Positions 15,097-22,542 of a stretch of DNA of 22,542 nt are shown piece by piece. The notes beneath the pieces are model-generated. The model did no database searches. It saw nothing but the letters and a program-made list of their open reading frames with translations, and was not told the origin of the DNA. Positions within the stretch are counted from its first letter, which is position 1. Every line of letters starts with the position of its first letter. This DNA comes from Oscillospiraceae bacterium (GTDB lineage: Bacteria; Bacillota; Clostridia; Oscillospirales; Oscillospiraceae), in contig JAHHRQ010000028.1 in assembly GCA_020025715.1 (NCBI GenBank), positions 1 through 22,542 on the forward strand, in the 5' to 3' direction. The position numbers were made by a program, and so were the translations under genes.

Positions 15097-15160
15097 ATAG
15101 GGGGTAAGATATAATATAAGCAATGGCAAGATACTGCCTTGCTGTAATATCCTACCCTAT
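15097..15160 (-). promoter_or_regulatory. Leader hairpin of the mrp operon mRNA
   Basis: The transcribed leader folds into a long imperfect stem. The outer TACCC/GGGTA and GATAT/ATATC pairs enclose an internal loop, then AGCAA/TTGCT and GGCA/TGCC pairs around a 6-nt loop. It begins at about the predicted transcription start and ends about 30 nt before the start codon. It has no T run, so it is not a simple terminator; a regulatory or stabilising role is inferred. Confidence 0.5.
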
Positions 15161-15189
15161 ATTATATCATTTCTATTATATTTAGTCAA
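15161..15189 (-). promoter_or_regulatory. Strong sigmaA promoter of the mrp operon
   Basis: On the minus strand, TTGACT (15184-15189) and a consensus TATAAT (15161-15166) are separated by exactly 17 bp. The -35 box begins only a few bases after the stop of the Gx transporter gene, so the mrp operon has its own promoter. Confidence 0.8.
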
Positions 15190-15195
15190 ATAATC

Positions 15196-15693
15196 TCATT
15201 TATTTTTTCTAAGCGCCCGTACAAGATATTTTGCCGTAATACCGGTAAAAATACCTGTAATTACGCCGGATATTGCAAGTATTGGGAAATAGACCCAAAT
15301 CTGCGGGGTTTTAACGATGAAGGTACATGCAATGAGCTGGCCCACATTGTGAAAAATGGCAGAAATTGCGCTTGTAAGCCAGAGCTGGCCTTCGGGAATT
15401 ATTCCTAACAGAATGCACATGGCTATGTACGAAAGAAGTGCTCCCGAAGCGCTGTATATAAAGCTTGCGGCACTTCCGGCAAACATAGAACCCATTATTA
15501 CGCGGCATACCAGAATTGCGCCGGCTTCTTTTCTGCCAAGCAGTATCATTGCCGCCAGAGTTATTATATTTGCAAGCCCCAGCTTTATTCCGGGTATGGG
15601 TACGATAGGCGGAATCTGGGCTTCAAGGATGAATATTCCAAGGGCCAGAGCCGTAAGCATCGCCATAAACGTAATTTTTTTGGTCTTACCCAT
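15196..15693 (-). CDS. Gx transporter family membrane protein (heptaprenyl diphosphate synthase component I-like)
   Basis: The 165-residue, very hydrophobic product has about five membrane segments. It carries the family pattern near the N-terminus (FILEAQIPPIVPIPGIKLGLANIITL, split here by proline and glycine turns) and SGALLSYIAM and GQLIACTFIVK further on. The family is annotated as Gx transporter or heptaprenyl diphosphate synthase subunit I and resembles ECF-type substrate-binding subunits; its substrate is not established. The start overlaps the end of the NusG domain II gene by 8 bp and has GGGAG about 8 bp upstream. This two-gene pair is common in Clostridia, often near FMN transferase or quinone-related genes, none of which are in this window. 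Confidence 0.88.
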   Translation of the reverse strand: MGKTKKITFMAMLTALALGIFILEAQIPPIVPIPGIKLGLANIITLAAMILLGRKEAGAILVCRVIMGSMFAGSAASFIYSASGALLSYIAMCILLGIIPEGQLWLTSAISAIFHNVGQLIACTFIVKTPQIWVYFPILAISGVITGIFTGITAKYLVRALRKNK

Positions 15694-16048
15694 CTATCCC
15701 GCTCCCTTCAATATTGATTACAAGTCTGTTAGGCATACAGACTATGGGAACTCCGCCGCCTGTCATTTTTCCCTGCTTTACGCAGACCTTGTCAGGGCAG
15801 CTTGCAGAGGTGACAGATATAGCACCCGGTTCAACGTGTACTACATTGACGCCGAATTCTGTTTTAATCTCTATGTCGTAGGGTTCATTAACAGTCTGAA
15901 GGTCTATTCTGTCAAACTCCTCGCCGTTTACCGTGATTACGGCAATAGAGCCCACGGGCATATTTTTAAGCAGCAGAAACAGCGCCGCGCACAATATGCA
16001 GAATACTGCCAGTGCGATTATGATAATTTTAGTCTTATTGTTTTTCAT
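15686..16048 (-). CDS. NusG domain II-containing extracytoplasmic protein
   Basis: The 120-residue product has an N-terminal membrane anchor (about 7-28) and a NusG domain II-like beta domain: GSIAVITVNGEEFDRIDL, then NVVHVEPGAISVTSASCPDKVC and VCMPNRLVI. The paired cysteines in SCPDKVC and the later VCMPN are typical of this family. It is not the transcription factor NusG; it shares only the fold, outside the membrane. It is translated with the overlapping Gx transporter gene. The ATG at 16048 has no proper Shine-Dalgarno sequence and lies only 6 bp beyond the -10 box of the best promoter, suggesting a leaderless mRNA. The next Met comes after the membrane anchor, so a later start is unlikely. 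Confidence 0.88.
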   Translation of the reverse strand: MKNNKTKIIIIALAVFCILCAALFLLLKNMPVGSIAVITVNGEEFDRIDLQTVNEPYDIEIKTEFGVNVVHVEPGAISVTSASCPDKVCVKQGKMTGGGVPIVCMPNRLVINIEGSGIDG

Positions 16049-16054
16049 ACCTTT

Positions 16055-16083
16055 ATTTTAGTTTAGCTTTGCCCTGTTGTCAA
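16055..16083 (-). promoter_or_regulatory. Near-consensus sigmaA promoter placed right at the start codon
   Basis: On the minus strand a perfect TTGACA (16078-16083) is 17 bp from TAAAAT (16055-16060). Only six bases separate the -10 box from the ATG at 16048, so transcription would begin at or next to the A of the start codon. Confidence 0.65.
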
Positions 16084-16095
16084 CAGTATACATTA

Positions 16096-16125
16096 TTGAT
16101 TATGATTTGCATTTTATGATATAAT
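16096..16125 (+). promoter_or_regulatory. Promoter of the FHA-RodA/PBP operon
   Basis: TTGATT (16096-16101) and a consensus TATAAT (16120-16125) are separated by 18 bp. The leader of about 80 nt contains a possible stem between TGCTGC (16136-16141) and GCAGCA (16176-16181), then the AGGAGG ribosome binding site at 16199-16204. Confidence 0.6.
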
Positions 16126-16211
16126 GATAAAATAATGCTGCTTAACTGAGTGTCCCTTTTCGGAAAGTACGCTTTGCAGCAGAATAAGCTTGTATTTTAG
16201 GAGGCCGAAGT

Positions 16212-18125
16212 TTGGAAGCTATAATACCATATCTGATGACCATTTCAAAATTCGTGCTAATAGTCACTTCCATAAGCATACTTGCCCGCTGTATCCGCTC
16301 CATGCTCTCCGAGCGCTACGAGCAGGAGACTTGGGGATATATAAGGTCCGGAGAAAATACTATTCCGGTAAACCACTGGGAAAATATAATAGGCCGTTCG
16401 GCAGGCGCAGATATAAGGCTTTTCAGTCCAGGTATAGGCCGTGTACATGCTGTTTTAAGCCGGAACGACAAAGGTGTCTGGAAAATTTACGACATCTTCT
16501 CCCGCGGCGGTGTCTGGGTAAACGGCGAAAAAGCGGGGCTTTACGGCGTTGAGCTGAACCACGGAGATGTTATAAACTTAGGCGGCAGCTGTGTAAGGTT
16601 TCTCGATATAGGCAAGGAGCAGAGAAATGCTCTTGAAGCTGCCCGCAGCAATGTCGGCAAGAACGTCTCCCCCTCCCTCACACTCTTAGAGCTTACGGTG
16701 TTTCAGCTTTTCCTGCTTTTGCAGCACGCTGTTTCCGCCGCGTCCGGAGATTTGGGAGCGATAGCTCTGGGGTTTGTCACTCTCATAATTTTGCAGTGGA
16801 CATGCTATAACTCCATGCGTGTAATAAACCGCAGCGGATATGAGATAGAAATTCTTGCCTTTTATCTCAGCACACTGGGCATGTCTGTTGCCGCGTCCTC
16901 AACTCCTGAGGATATGTATAAGCAGATTATTCTTACCATTGTAAGCGTAATTCTGTTTCTCGTCAGCGGCTGGTGGCTCAGGAATCTTAAAAGAACCATT
17001 TCCATGCGAATACCTGTCGGTGCCCTTGCGCTGGTGCTTCTGGGTGTAAACGTTTTATTCAGTGAAGCCGTTTTCGGCGCAAAAAACTGGCTTGAATTCG
17101 GCGGATATTCATTCCAGCCCTCAGAGCTTATAAAGTATGCCTACATATATGTGGGCGCATCTACGCTGGATTTGCTGTACAGGAAGAAAAACCTTTTCAG
17201 CTTCATTGTTTTCTCCGCTCTCTGTGTTGTGGCTCTGGCCCTTATCGGAGACTTTGGAACTGCCCTTATATTCTTTGTAGGCTTTCTGGTTATATCCTTC
17301 ATGCGCTCCGGCTCCATTGCAACAGTCTTTCTTGCCGTTTCCGGTGCAGGTCTTGCGGGATTTCTTGCCGTCATGGTAAAGCCTTATATAGCACAGCGCT
17401 TTAACACATGGGGTCACGCATGGGAGGACGTTTATAACGCAGGCTATCAGCAGACCAGAGCCATGTCTGCCGCAGCCTCCGGCGGTCTTTTCGGAAAGGG
17501 TGCAGGCGAAGGCTGGCTTAAAGACATTTTCGCTGCAAACACCGATATGGTTTTCGCCGTGGTTTGCGAGGAGCTGGGCCTTATAATTGCAGTCTGCATG
17601 GTGCTTGCCATTCTGGCAATGGCATTTTTCGCCGTGAGAAGCGCCAGACAGGGCCGTTCCGCATACTACGCCATTGCTTCATGTGCTGCAATGAGTATGC
17701 TTTTAACTCAGCTTGCGCTGAACGTTTTCGGTTCTCTTGATATGCTGCCCTTTACAGGTGTTACCTTCCCCTTCGTTTCCCGCGGTGGTTCTTCCCTGAT
17801 TTCATGCTGGATGCTTATGGCATTTTTAAAGGGTGCCGACAACCGAAAGAGCGCCAGCTTCGCAGTAAGACCCGGTAAACGTTCAAAGGCAATGGCAGAG
17901 GCAGAAGACAATGCCTATTACGACCGTGAGGACGACTACCTGTACTCAGACAACGAAGAATTTGAGGATGAGGAATACGGCGATGAAACGCCGGAAGCCT
18001 CTAAGCCCTATTACTATTATGATAGATCCAAAGATACTGAGGAAAATATCAATCAAGATGATTTTGAATATTTTGACGCAGACGACATTGATGATGACGA
18101 TGACGGCGAGGGGGCGTGGAGCTGA
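16212..18125 (+). CDS. FHA domain fused to an FtsW/RodA/SpoVE-family glycosyltransferase
   Basis: The 637-residue product starts at TTG, with AGGAGG 7 bp upstream. Order: a membrane segment (about 7-28), an FHA domain (about 58-128), a SEDS domain of about ten membrane segments (about 145-545) and an acidic tail rich in Asp, Glu and Tyr (about 555-637). SEDS signatures include NWLEFGGYSFQPSELIKY, GDFGTALI (with the essential Asp), GLFGKGAGEG, ANTDMVFAVVCEELG and FPFVSRGGSSL. SEDS proteins polymerise lipid II into glycan strands together with a class B penicillin-binding protein, which is the next gene (stop and start share a base). FHA domains bind phosphothreonine; Arg62 and His79 remain, but the usual Ser is Gly76 (GRVHA) and the usual SxNG is SRGG, so phosphopeptide binding may be altered. 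The pairing recalls the actinobacterial rodA-pbpA-FHA-kinase cluster. Confidence 0.92.
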   Translation: MEAIIPYLMTISKFVLIVTSISILARCIRSMLSERYEQETWGYIRSGENTIPVNHWENIIGRSAGADIRLFSPGIGRVHAVLSRNDKGVWKIYDIFSRGGVWVNGEKAGLYGVELNHGDVINLGGSCVRFLDIGKEQRNALEAARSNVGKNVSPSLTLLELTVFQLFLLLQHAVSAASGDLGAIALGFVTLIILQWTCYNSMRVINRSGYEIEILAFYLSTLGMSVAASSTPEDMYKQIILTIVSVILFLVSGWWLRNLKRTISMRIPVGALALVLLGVNVLFSEAVFGAKNWLEFGGYSFQPSELIKYAYIYVGASTLDLLYRKKNLFSFIVFSALCVVALALIGDFGTALIFFVGFLVISFMRSGSIATVFLAVSGAGLAGFLAVMVKPYIAQRFNTWGHAWEDVYNAGYQQTRAMSAAASGGLFGKGAGEGWLKDIFAANTDMVFAVVCEELGLIIAVCMVLAILAMAFFAVRSARQGRSAYYAIASCAAMSMLLTQLALNVFGSLDMLPFTGVTFPFVSRGGSSLISCWMLMAFLKGADNRKSASFAVRPGKRSKAMAEAEDNAYYDREDDYLYSDNEEFEDEEYGDETPEASKPYYYYDRSKDTEENINQDDFEYFDADDIDDDDDGEGAWS

Positions 18126-19420
18126 TGAAAAAAATCACTAACCGGGCTTTTTCCCTTGTGCTTATAGCCGCCCTTGTTATTTTTGGAATGGGTGCATTTA
18201 TTGTGCGCTATGTTCAGCACGGTGAGGACTGGGCATTATATTTTGCAGGCACAAATTCCGATTCCAGCGGTGAGGTTTTTGACCGCAACGGTGTGGTTCT
18301 GGCATCCTTTTCCGCTGATGAAAAACAGTATGCTCAAAACGAGCTCACAAGACGGGCAAACTACCATGTCACCGGAGACTACTGGGGCAGAACCGGAAGC
18401 GGAATTCTCCGCAGTTTTCAGAGCGGAGCATATGATTACAGCCTTCTGCGTGGAACCACCAAGTCTCAAAACCACAGCATGACCTTAAATATAGATTCAG
18501 AGCTGAATAATATAGCATACGAGGCCATGGGTAACAGAAAAGGCGCTGTCCTTGTTTCAAACTACAAAACCGGCGAAATTCTCGCCCTTATGTCAACACC
18601 CTCCATTGACCCGGCGGATGAAAACGCAGAACCGGCAGAGGGTGCATACATTAACCGCTGCCTGTCGGCGGCTTTCGTTCCCGGCTCCGTTTTTAAGCTT
18701 ATTACCACCGCCGCAGCAATAGAAAACATTCCGGATATTTTCGACCGCAGCTTCTACTGTGAGGGTAAATACCAGATAGCAGGGGTTGATATAACCTGCT
18801 CCGGAACTCACTATAACCAGAGCTTTGAACAGGCTCTCGCCAATTCCTGCAACGTGGCCTTTGCTCAGATTGCCGTAATGCTGGGGCAGGACACCTTGGC
18901 AAGATACGTGGAGCAATACGGCTTTTTTGACAGTCACAAATTAAACGGCATCCACACCGCAAAAGGCAGCTTCCCCACAGAATTTGTGGGCGATCCTGAG
19001 CTTGCATGGGCAGGCATAGGCCAGTCTACCGACCTTATGTGCCCCTACTCCATGCTCCGTTTTGTTTCCGCAATAGGAAACGGCGGTGTATTATATGAAC
19101 CCAGCCTTGTAAAATCAGACAGTTCACCCAAAACTACAAGGCTCATTGAATCAGATACAGCAGATAAATTAAAGCAGATGATGAGCTATAACGTTGCAGC
19201 CCACTACGACGGCCAGAATAACTTCCCCGGTCTTAACATCTGTGCCAAAACCGGTACTGCCGAGCTTGGCGACGGAAATTCCCACGCATGGTTCACAGGC
19301 TTTCTGGATGATGAAGAACATCCCTACGCCTTTGTAGTGCTGGTGGAACAGGGCGGCGGCGGACTTAGTTCTGCCGGTGCATTGGCAAATACGGTGCTTC
19401 AGGCAGCTGTCAACAGATAA
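18125..19420 (+). CDS. Class B penicillin-binding protein (peptidoglycan transpeptidase, PbpA-like)
   Basis: The 431-residue product has an N-terminal membrane anchor (about 9-29) and a short N-terminal module (EVFDRNGVVLASF, as in PBP2/PbpA). The transpeptidase domain has all three catalytic motifs: S188-x-x-K191 (PGSVFKL), S241-C-N243 and K375-T-G377. It should therefore be an active penicillin target that cross-links peptidoglycan outside the membrane. It is short for the family, lacking PASTA or large pedestal domains, and resembles the PbpA of actinobacteria. I chose the ATG at 18125 (TGATG overlap with the upstream gene, GGAG a few bases before) over a GTG nine bases earlier. Its partner is the upstream SEDS protein. 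Confidence 0.93.
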   Translation: MKKITNRAFSLVLIAALVIFGMGAFIVRYVQHGEDWALYFAGTNSDSSGEVFDRNGVVLASFSADEKQYAQNELTRRANYHVTGDYWGRTGSGILRSFQSGAYDYSLLRGTTKSQNHSMTLNIDSELNNIAYEAMGNRKGAVLVSNYKTGEILALMSTPSIDPADENAEPAEGAYINRCLSAAFVPGSVFKLITTAAAIENIPDIFDRSFYCEGKYQIAGVDITCSGTHYNQSFEQALANSCNVAFAQIAVMLGQDTLARYVEQYGFFDSHKLNGIHTAKGSFPTEFVGDPELAWAGIGQSTDLMCPYSMLRFVSAIGNGGVLYEPSLVKSDSSPKTTRLIESDTADKLKQMMSYNVAAHYDGQNNFPGLNICAKTGTAELGDGNSHAWFTGFLDDEEHPYAFVVLVEQGGGGLSSAGALANTVLQAAVNR

Positions 19421-19429
19421 GGAGATAAA

Positions 19430-21295
19430 ATGATAGATATTTCAGTAAGCTCTCTGGTTAAATCCTATGAGCTTGGCAAAAATGTATTGGACGGCCTTTC
19501 CTTCACCATAAATTCCGGTGAAAGGGTGGGTATACTCGGCCACAACGGCTGCGGTAAAACCACACTTTTTAAAATACTGATTGGTGAAATTCCCTATGAC
19601 GAGGGCGAGGTTATGATTGCCCCCGGTAAGCGCATAGGCCTTATATCCCAGATTCCGAACTACCCCGCAGACTGGACAACCGAGGATGTTTTAAAGGATG
19701 CCCACAGAGAGCTGTATAATATCAGCAGAAAGCTTGACGAAATAACCGAAAAACTTGAATTTGAGCAGTCCCCCGCTCTGCTCCGTGACTTTGACAGACT
19801 GAGCGAGGACTTCCGCCGTCTTGGCGGATATGAGATGGACGTTAATCGCAACCGCGTTGCAAACGGACTTCTTATAACCGAAGCCATGAGGGCTCAAAGC
19901 TTTGACAGTCTCTCCGGCGGCGAAAAAACAAGAGTCAACCTTGCAAGACTTATCCTTGAAGACACAGACATTCTGCTTCTGGACGAGCCTACAAACCACC
20001 TTGACCTGAAAGCTACGGAATGGCTTGAAGATTACCTGCTCCACTTTAAGGGCACCGTTCTCACCATAAGCCATGACCGTTACTTCCTTGATACCGTGGT
20101 TCAGCGCAGCATTGAAATTTCCGACGGTAAGGCAGAGCTTTACAGCGGTAATTACAGCTTCTATGTAGAGGAGCGGCAGCAGCGCTTTGAAGAAAAGCTT
20201 CGCAAATACGAAAAGGATCAGGCAAAGATTGCCCAGCTCACCAAGGCCGCCGAGCAGATGCACTTATGGGCCTTTATGGGTAATGACAAGCTGCATAAAC
20301 GAGCCTTTTCCATGGAAAAGCGCATTGAAAAGTTAGGCAGCAGTGATCGTCCCCATGAGGAAAAGAAGCTTAAAGTTAAGTTTAAGCAGCGTGAATTCTC
20401 CGGAGATGAGGTTGTAGTAACTGACGGGATTTCAAAAGCCTTTGACTCAAAGCAGCTCTTTAAAGACCTGTCTTTAACCGTAACCGGCGGCGAACGCATT
20501 GCCCTTATCGGTGATAACGGTGCAGGAAAATCCACCTTTATAAAGTTGCTTATGAACGAGGAAAAGCCGGACACAGGCTACCTGTATCACGGCCCCTCTG
20601 TCCGCACCGCCTATCTTCCCCAGATAGTAAAGTTTCAGGATGAAAGCCGTTCAGCTCTGGACACTATGCTTTACGAATGTAAGTGCCAGCCTCAGGAGGC
20701 CAGAGACCGTCTTGCATCCTTCGGTTTCAGAGGTGAAGATGTGCTTACACCTGTGGGCGCACTCTCCGGCGGTGAAAAAAGCCGTCTGCGGCTTTGTATG
20801 CTTATGGGCAGTGACATTAACTTCCTCATTCTGGACGAGCCTACAAACCATCTTGACATAAGCTCCAGAGAATGGATGGAGGATGCCCTTTCAGATTATA
20901 CCGAGACTTTACTTTTCGTTTCCCATGACAGATATTTCATTGAGAAATTTGCTCAGCGCATATGGTATCTGAATAACGGCGAAATAACTGACTTCCGCGG
21001 CGGCTACAAGGATTTCTGCATATGGCGTGAACGTCAGGCAGTATTCCAGCAGGCAGAAAAGGAAGTTAAGCGGAAAAAAGAAGATAAAAAGCCCAAAGCT
21101 CCCCGAACCGACAGACAGCTGGCAAAGCTTGAGCGTGACATCGAAAAACTTGAAAACCAGATTGCAGAGCTGGAAGCACAGGAAGAAGAATTTGCCGCCG
21201 ACTATCAGAAGCTTATGGAAATTGAGGCTCAGAAAGATGAGCTTAATGAAGAGCTTATGGAGCTTTACGAAAAATGGGAGGCCCTTGAAGGATGA
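19430..21295 (+). CDS. ABC-F family ATP-binding protein (ribosome-associated)
   Basis: The 621-residue soluble protein has two ABC domains. The first has Walker A GHNGCGKTT (37-45), LSGGEKTRVNLARL and LLLDEPTNHLD; the second has GDNGAGKST, LSGGEKSRLRLCML and FLILDEPTNHLD. They are joined by a charged linker of about 80 residues (the P-site tRNA interaction motif region) and followed by a C-terminal coiled coil of about 90 residues. There are no membrane segments, so this is an ABC-F translation factor acting on the ribosome, not a transporter. Length and C-terminal coiled coil fit the YdiF/Uup-like housekeeping group better than antibiotic-resistance ABC-F proteins, but this is not certain. 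It has AAGGAG about 5 bp before the ATG and lies 9 bp after the penicillin-binding protein gene. Confidence 0.93.
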   Translation: MIDISVSSLVKSYELGKNVLDGLSFTINSGERVGILGHNGCGKTTLFKILIGEIPYDEGEVMIAPGKRIGLISQIPNYPADWTTEDVLKDAHRELYNISRKLDEITEKLEFEQSPALLRDFDRLSEDFRRLGGYEMDVNRNRVANGLLITEAMRAQSFDSLSGGEKTRVNLARLILEDTDILLLDEPTNHLDLKATEWLEDYLLHFKGTVLTISHDRYFLDTVVQRSIEISDGKAELYSGNYSFYVEERQQRFEEKLRKYEKDQAKIAQLTKAAEQMHLWAFMGNDKLHKRAFSMEKRIEKLGSSDRPHEEKKLKVKFKQREFSGDEVVVTDGISKAFDSKQLFKDLSLTVTGGERIALIGDNGAGKSTFIKLLMNEEKPDTGYLYHGPSVRTAYLPQIVKFQDESRSALDTMLYECKCQPQEARDRLASFGFRGEDVLTPVGALSGGEKSRLRLCMLMGSDINFLILDEPTNHLDISSREWMEDALSDYTETLLFVSHDRYFIEKFAQRIWYLNNGEITDFRGGYKDFCIWRERQAVFQQAEKEVKRKKEDKKPKAPRTDRQLAKLERDIEKLENQIAELEAQEEEFAADYQKLMEIEAQKDELNEELMELYEKWEALEG

Positions 21296-22029
21296 GTTTT
21301 TTTAAGAAAATTCCGGGTTGGAGCGTTATAACCGTTCTGCTTCTGGCGTTTGCTCTGTTCTTTAAATTTGCACTTAGAGGCTATTCATACATAGCCTATA
21401 CCCTTACCTTTTTTGCAGCTTTAATTGTGGCGCACCGCTTTTTCGGAAAAGTGCTGTGGCGAATTACGTTTATTCTGGTGTGTATAGGTCTTATATATTT
21501 TATAATAGTTGAAATACCTATAATAAAAAATGCCAGAACCGATTCAAATCCTCAGCGTGACTACCTTGTAGTTTTAGGTGCCGCCGTCCATGGCGATCAC
21601 CCCTCCCCCGCGCTTGTGCACAGACTGGACGGTGCATATGAGTATCTGGAAAAATATCCTGACTCTGTTGCAATAGTTTCCGGCGGCAAGGGCAAGGGCG
21701 AAAACAAGTCCGAGGCGCAGGCAATGTTTGAGTATCTAACCGGCCGGGGCATCTCTTCCGAGAGAATAATCATGGAGGACAGAGCCACTTCCACTAAGGA
21801 AAACCTGTTGTATTCATATGAAATAATCACCGACCGCGGGGATTCTCCTCAGGACAGCGTTGCCATTCTCTCCAGCCCCTACCACCTTTTCAGAGCAAAA
21901 TGTATGTCCAACTCCATAGGTGTTGAAGCCGCAGGTGTGGCAGGGCATTTCGATAACCCCATTTTAACCTTAAACTATTTCATAAGAGAAGCTTTCGGCA
22001 TCACCCATTTCTGGGTTTTCGGCTGGTAA
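21292..22029 (+). CDS. YdcF/SanA-family (DUF218) membrane protein
   Basis: The 245-residue product has three N-terminal hydrophobic segments (about 10-80). A DUF218 domain follows from about 88: DYLVVLGAAVHGDHPSPAL, AIVSGGKGKGENKSEAQAM, IIMEDRATSTKENLLYS and ILSSPYHLFRA are the conserved blocks. Members sit at the cell envelope and have been linked to cell-wall metabolism and envelope barrier function (SanA, ElyC); the reaction is not established. The ATG overlaps the ABC-F stop by four bases, so it is the last gene of the wall operon. I see no strong terminator after it. Confidence 0.9.
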   Translation: MSFFKKIPGWSVITVLLLAFALFFKFALRGYSYIAYTLTFFAALIVAHRFFGKVLWRITFILVCIGLIYFIIVEIPIIKNARTDSNPQRDYLVVLGAAVHGDHPSPALVHRLDGAYEYLEKYPDSVAIVSGGKGKGENKSEAQAMFEYLTGRGISSERIIMEDRATSTKENLLYSYEIITDRGDSPQDSVAILSSPYHLFRAKCMSNSIGVEAAGVAGHFDNPILTLNYFIREAFGITHFWVFGW

Positions 22030-22100
22030 ACAAGAAATCCTCAAAGTACAACGTTTTGGAATAGATATAGCAATATACGAGAATGAGAGAATCAGCCCAG

Positions 22101-22129
22101 TTGCTGCGACTTACACAGAATGATAAAGT
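22101..22129 (+). promoter_or_regulatory. Possible promoter of the gene at the right edge
   Basis: TTGCTG (22101-22106) and TAAAGT (22124-22129) are separated by 17 bp, about 40 bp upstream of the start codon at 22168. Both boxes depart from consensus, so this is a tentative call. Confidence 0.3.
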
Positions 22130-22167
22130 AAGATAGGAAAATTGCCATAAAGCCTGAGGAGAACGTT

Positions 22168-22542
22168 ATGAAATTAGATGAATATAGAAAAGAGCTGGAA
22201 AAGGAGCCGTTTAAAAATGCACTGCCTCATTATATAGAAGTAGAAGATGTGAACGAGTGGGGACTTCTGAAGGATGGCAAATGGTTTACAATGCCTAACT
22301 GCTGGGGTGTAGTGCACAAGGACGGAAAGTATATCTTTTTTATAACAGATGATGATTATATAGGACGTATATGGCATACAGAAGAACGGGAAGATGAAGA
22401 CAGTCTGGTAGAATATATAAAAAATAGATTTGATATAAAGATAGCTGCGGCGGCTCATGTAAGCACGGATAGTGATTTAATGCGGCGCTTTATACAGCGT
22501 GTATATGGGTATTCAGAAAATCAGGCCGCAAATGTGGTTGCC
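22168..22542 (+). CDS. Unrecognised protein, N-terminal 125 residues (runs off the window)
   Basis: An ATG with GAGGAG about 7 bp upstream opens a frame that stays open for 125 codons to the window edge. The product is hydrophilic with no signal peptide (it starts MKLDEYRKELEKEPFKNALP). It contains two WGL/WGV-type aromatic turns (NEWGLLKDGKWF and NCWGVVHKDGKYIFFITDDDY) and a charged helix near 75-90 (EEREDEDSLVEYIKNRF), so it is probably a cytosolic alpha/beta protein. I do not recognise the family. Its codon use (many ATA, AGA and TAT codons) differs from the wall operon before it, which may mark the edge of an accessory segment. Confidence 0.65.
   Translation, partial: MKLDEYRKELEKEPFKNALPHYIEVEDVNEWGLLKDGKWFTMPNCWGVVHKDGKYIFFITDDDYIGRIWHTEEREDEDSLVEYIKNRFDIKIAAAAHVSTDSDLMRRFIQRVYGYSENQAANVVA

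Noticed and set aside
16136..16181. Leader stem before the FHA-RodA gene as a riboswitch
   Set aside because: Only six outer base pairs are clear and no known riboswitch core is visible; kept only as a remark on the promoter entry.
19430..21295. ATPase of the sugar importer or of the MacA/MacB-like assembly
   Set aside because: The gene is a typical ABC-F protein with two fused ABC domains and a C-terminal coiled coil, in a separate wall operon far from the transporters.

Overview
The window looks like chromosomal DNA of a Gram-positive anaerobe of the Clostridia, probably a gut Oscillospiraceae/Ruminococcaceae-type bacterium. This is inferred from AGGAGG-type ribosome binding sites, lipobox solute-binding lipoproteins, an importer without its own ATPase, a NusG domain II/Gx transporter pair, an Mrp/NifX-type pair and the gene families overall; no rRNA or marker gene fixes the taxon. 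No tRNA, rRNA, CRISPR array or intact insertion sequence was seen.

Left edge (1-490): the last 34 codons of a sensor histidine kinase, an unassigned stretch with a stem-loop, a plus-strand terminator, and the terminator of the minus-strand block that follows.

Transport block (489-10376, minus strand) with a divergent two-component system (10565-12587, plus strand). In transcription order it holds two paralogous lipoproteins that join an N-terminal propeller-like region to a family 1 solute-binding domain, two MalF/MalG-type sugar permeases, a long coiled-coil HlyD/MacA-like adaptor, and a membrane protein that keeps only a MacB-type extracellular domain. No ATPase for either the importer or the exporter-like pair is present. 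TTAAGA half-sites spaced 10 bp apart lie between the first lipoprotein gene and the response regulator gene, and again upstream of the permease promoter. My reading is that the response regulator controls both units and its own operon.

A short island (12588-13765) lies between the kinase gene and a convergent NifX-like gene. It carries terminators, a doubtful small ORF and an AT-rich gene for a membrane-anchored protein. It is bounded by a perfect 14-bp inverted repeat whose two halves together would make a bidirectional terminator, as if an older terminator had been split by an insertion.

Minus-strand housekeeping genes (13777-16048): a NifX/NifB-like protein with a Cys/Gly-rich tail, an Mrp/ApbC P-loop Fe-S carrier behind a strong promoter and a leader hairpin, a Gx transporter, and a NusG domain II protein whose best promoter would give a leaderless mRNA. 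Divergent from these is a plus-strand cell-wall operon (16212-22029): an FHA-RodA fusion, a class B penicillin-binding protein, an ABC-F ATPase and a YdcF-family membrane protein, all overlapping or nearly so. The window ends inside an unrecognised plus-strand gene (22168 onward).
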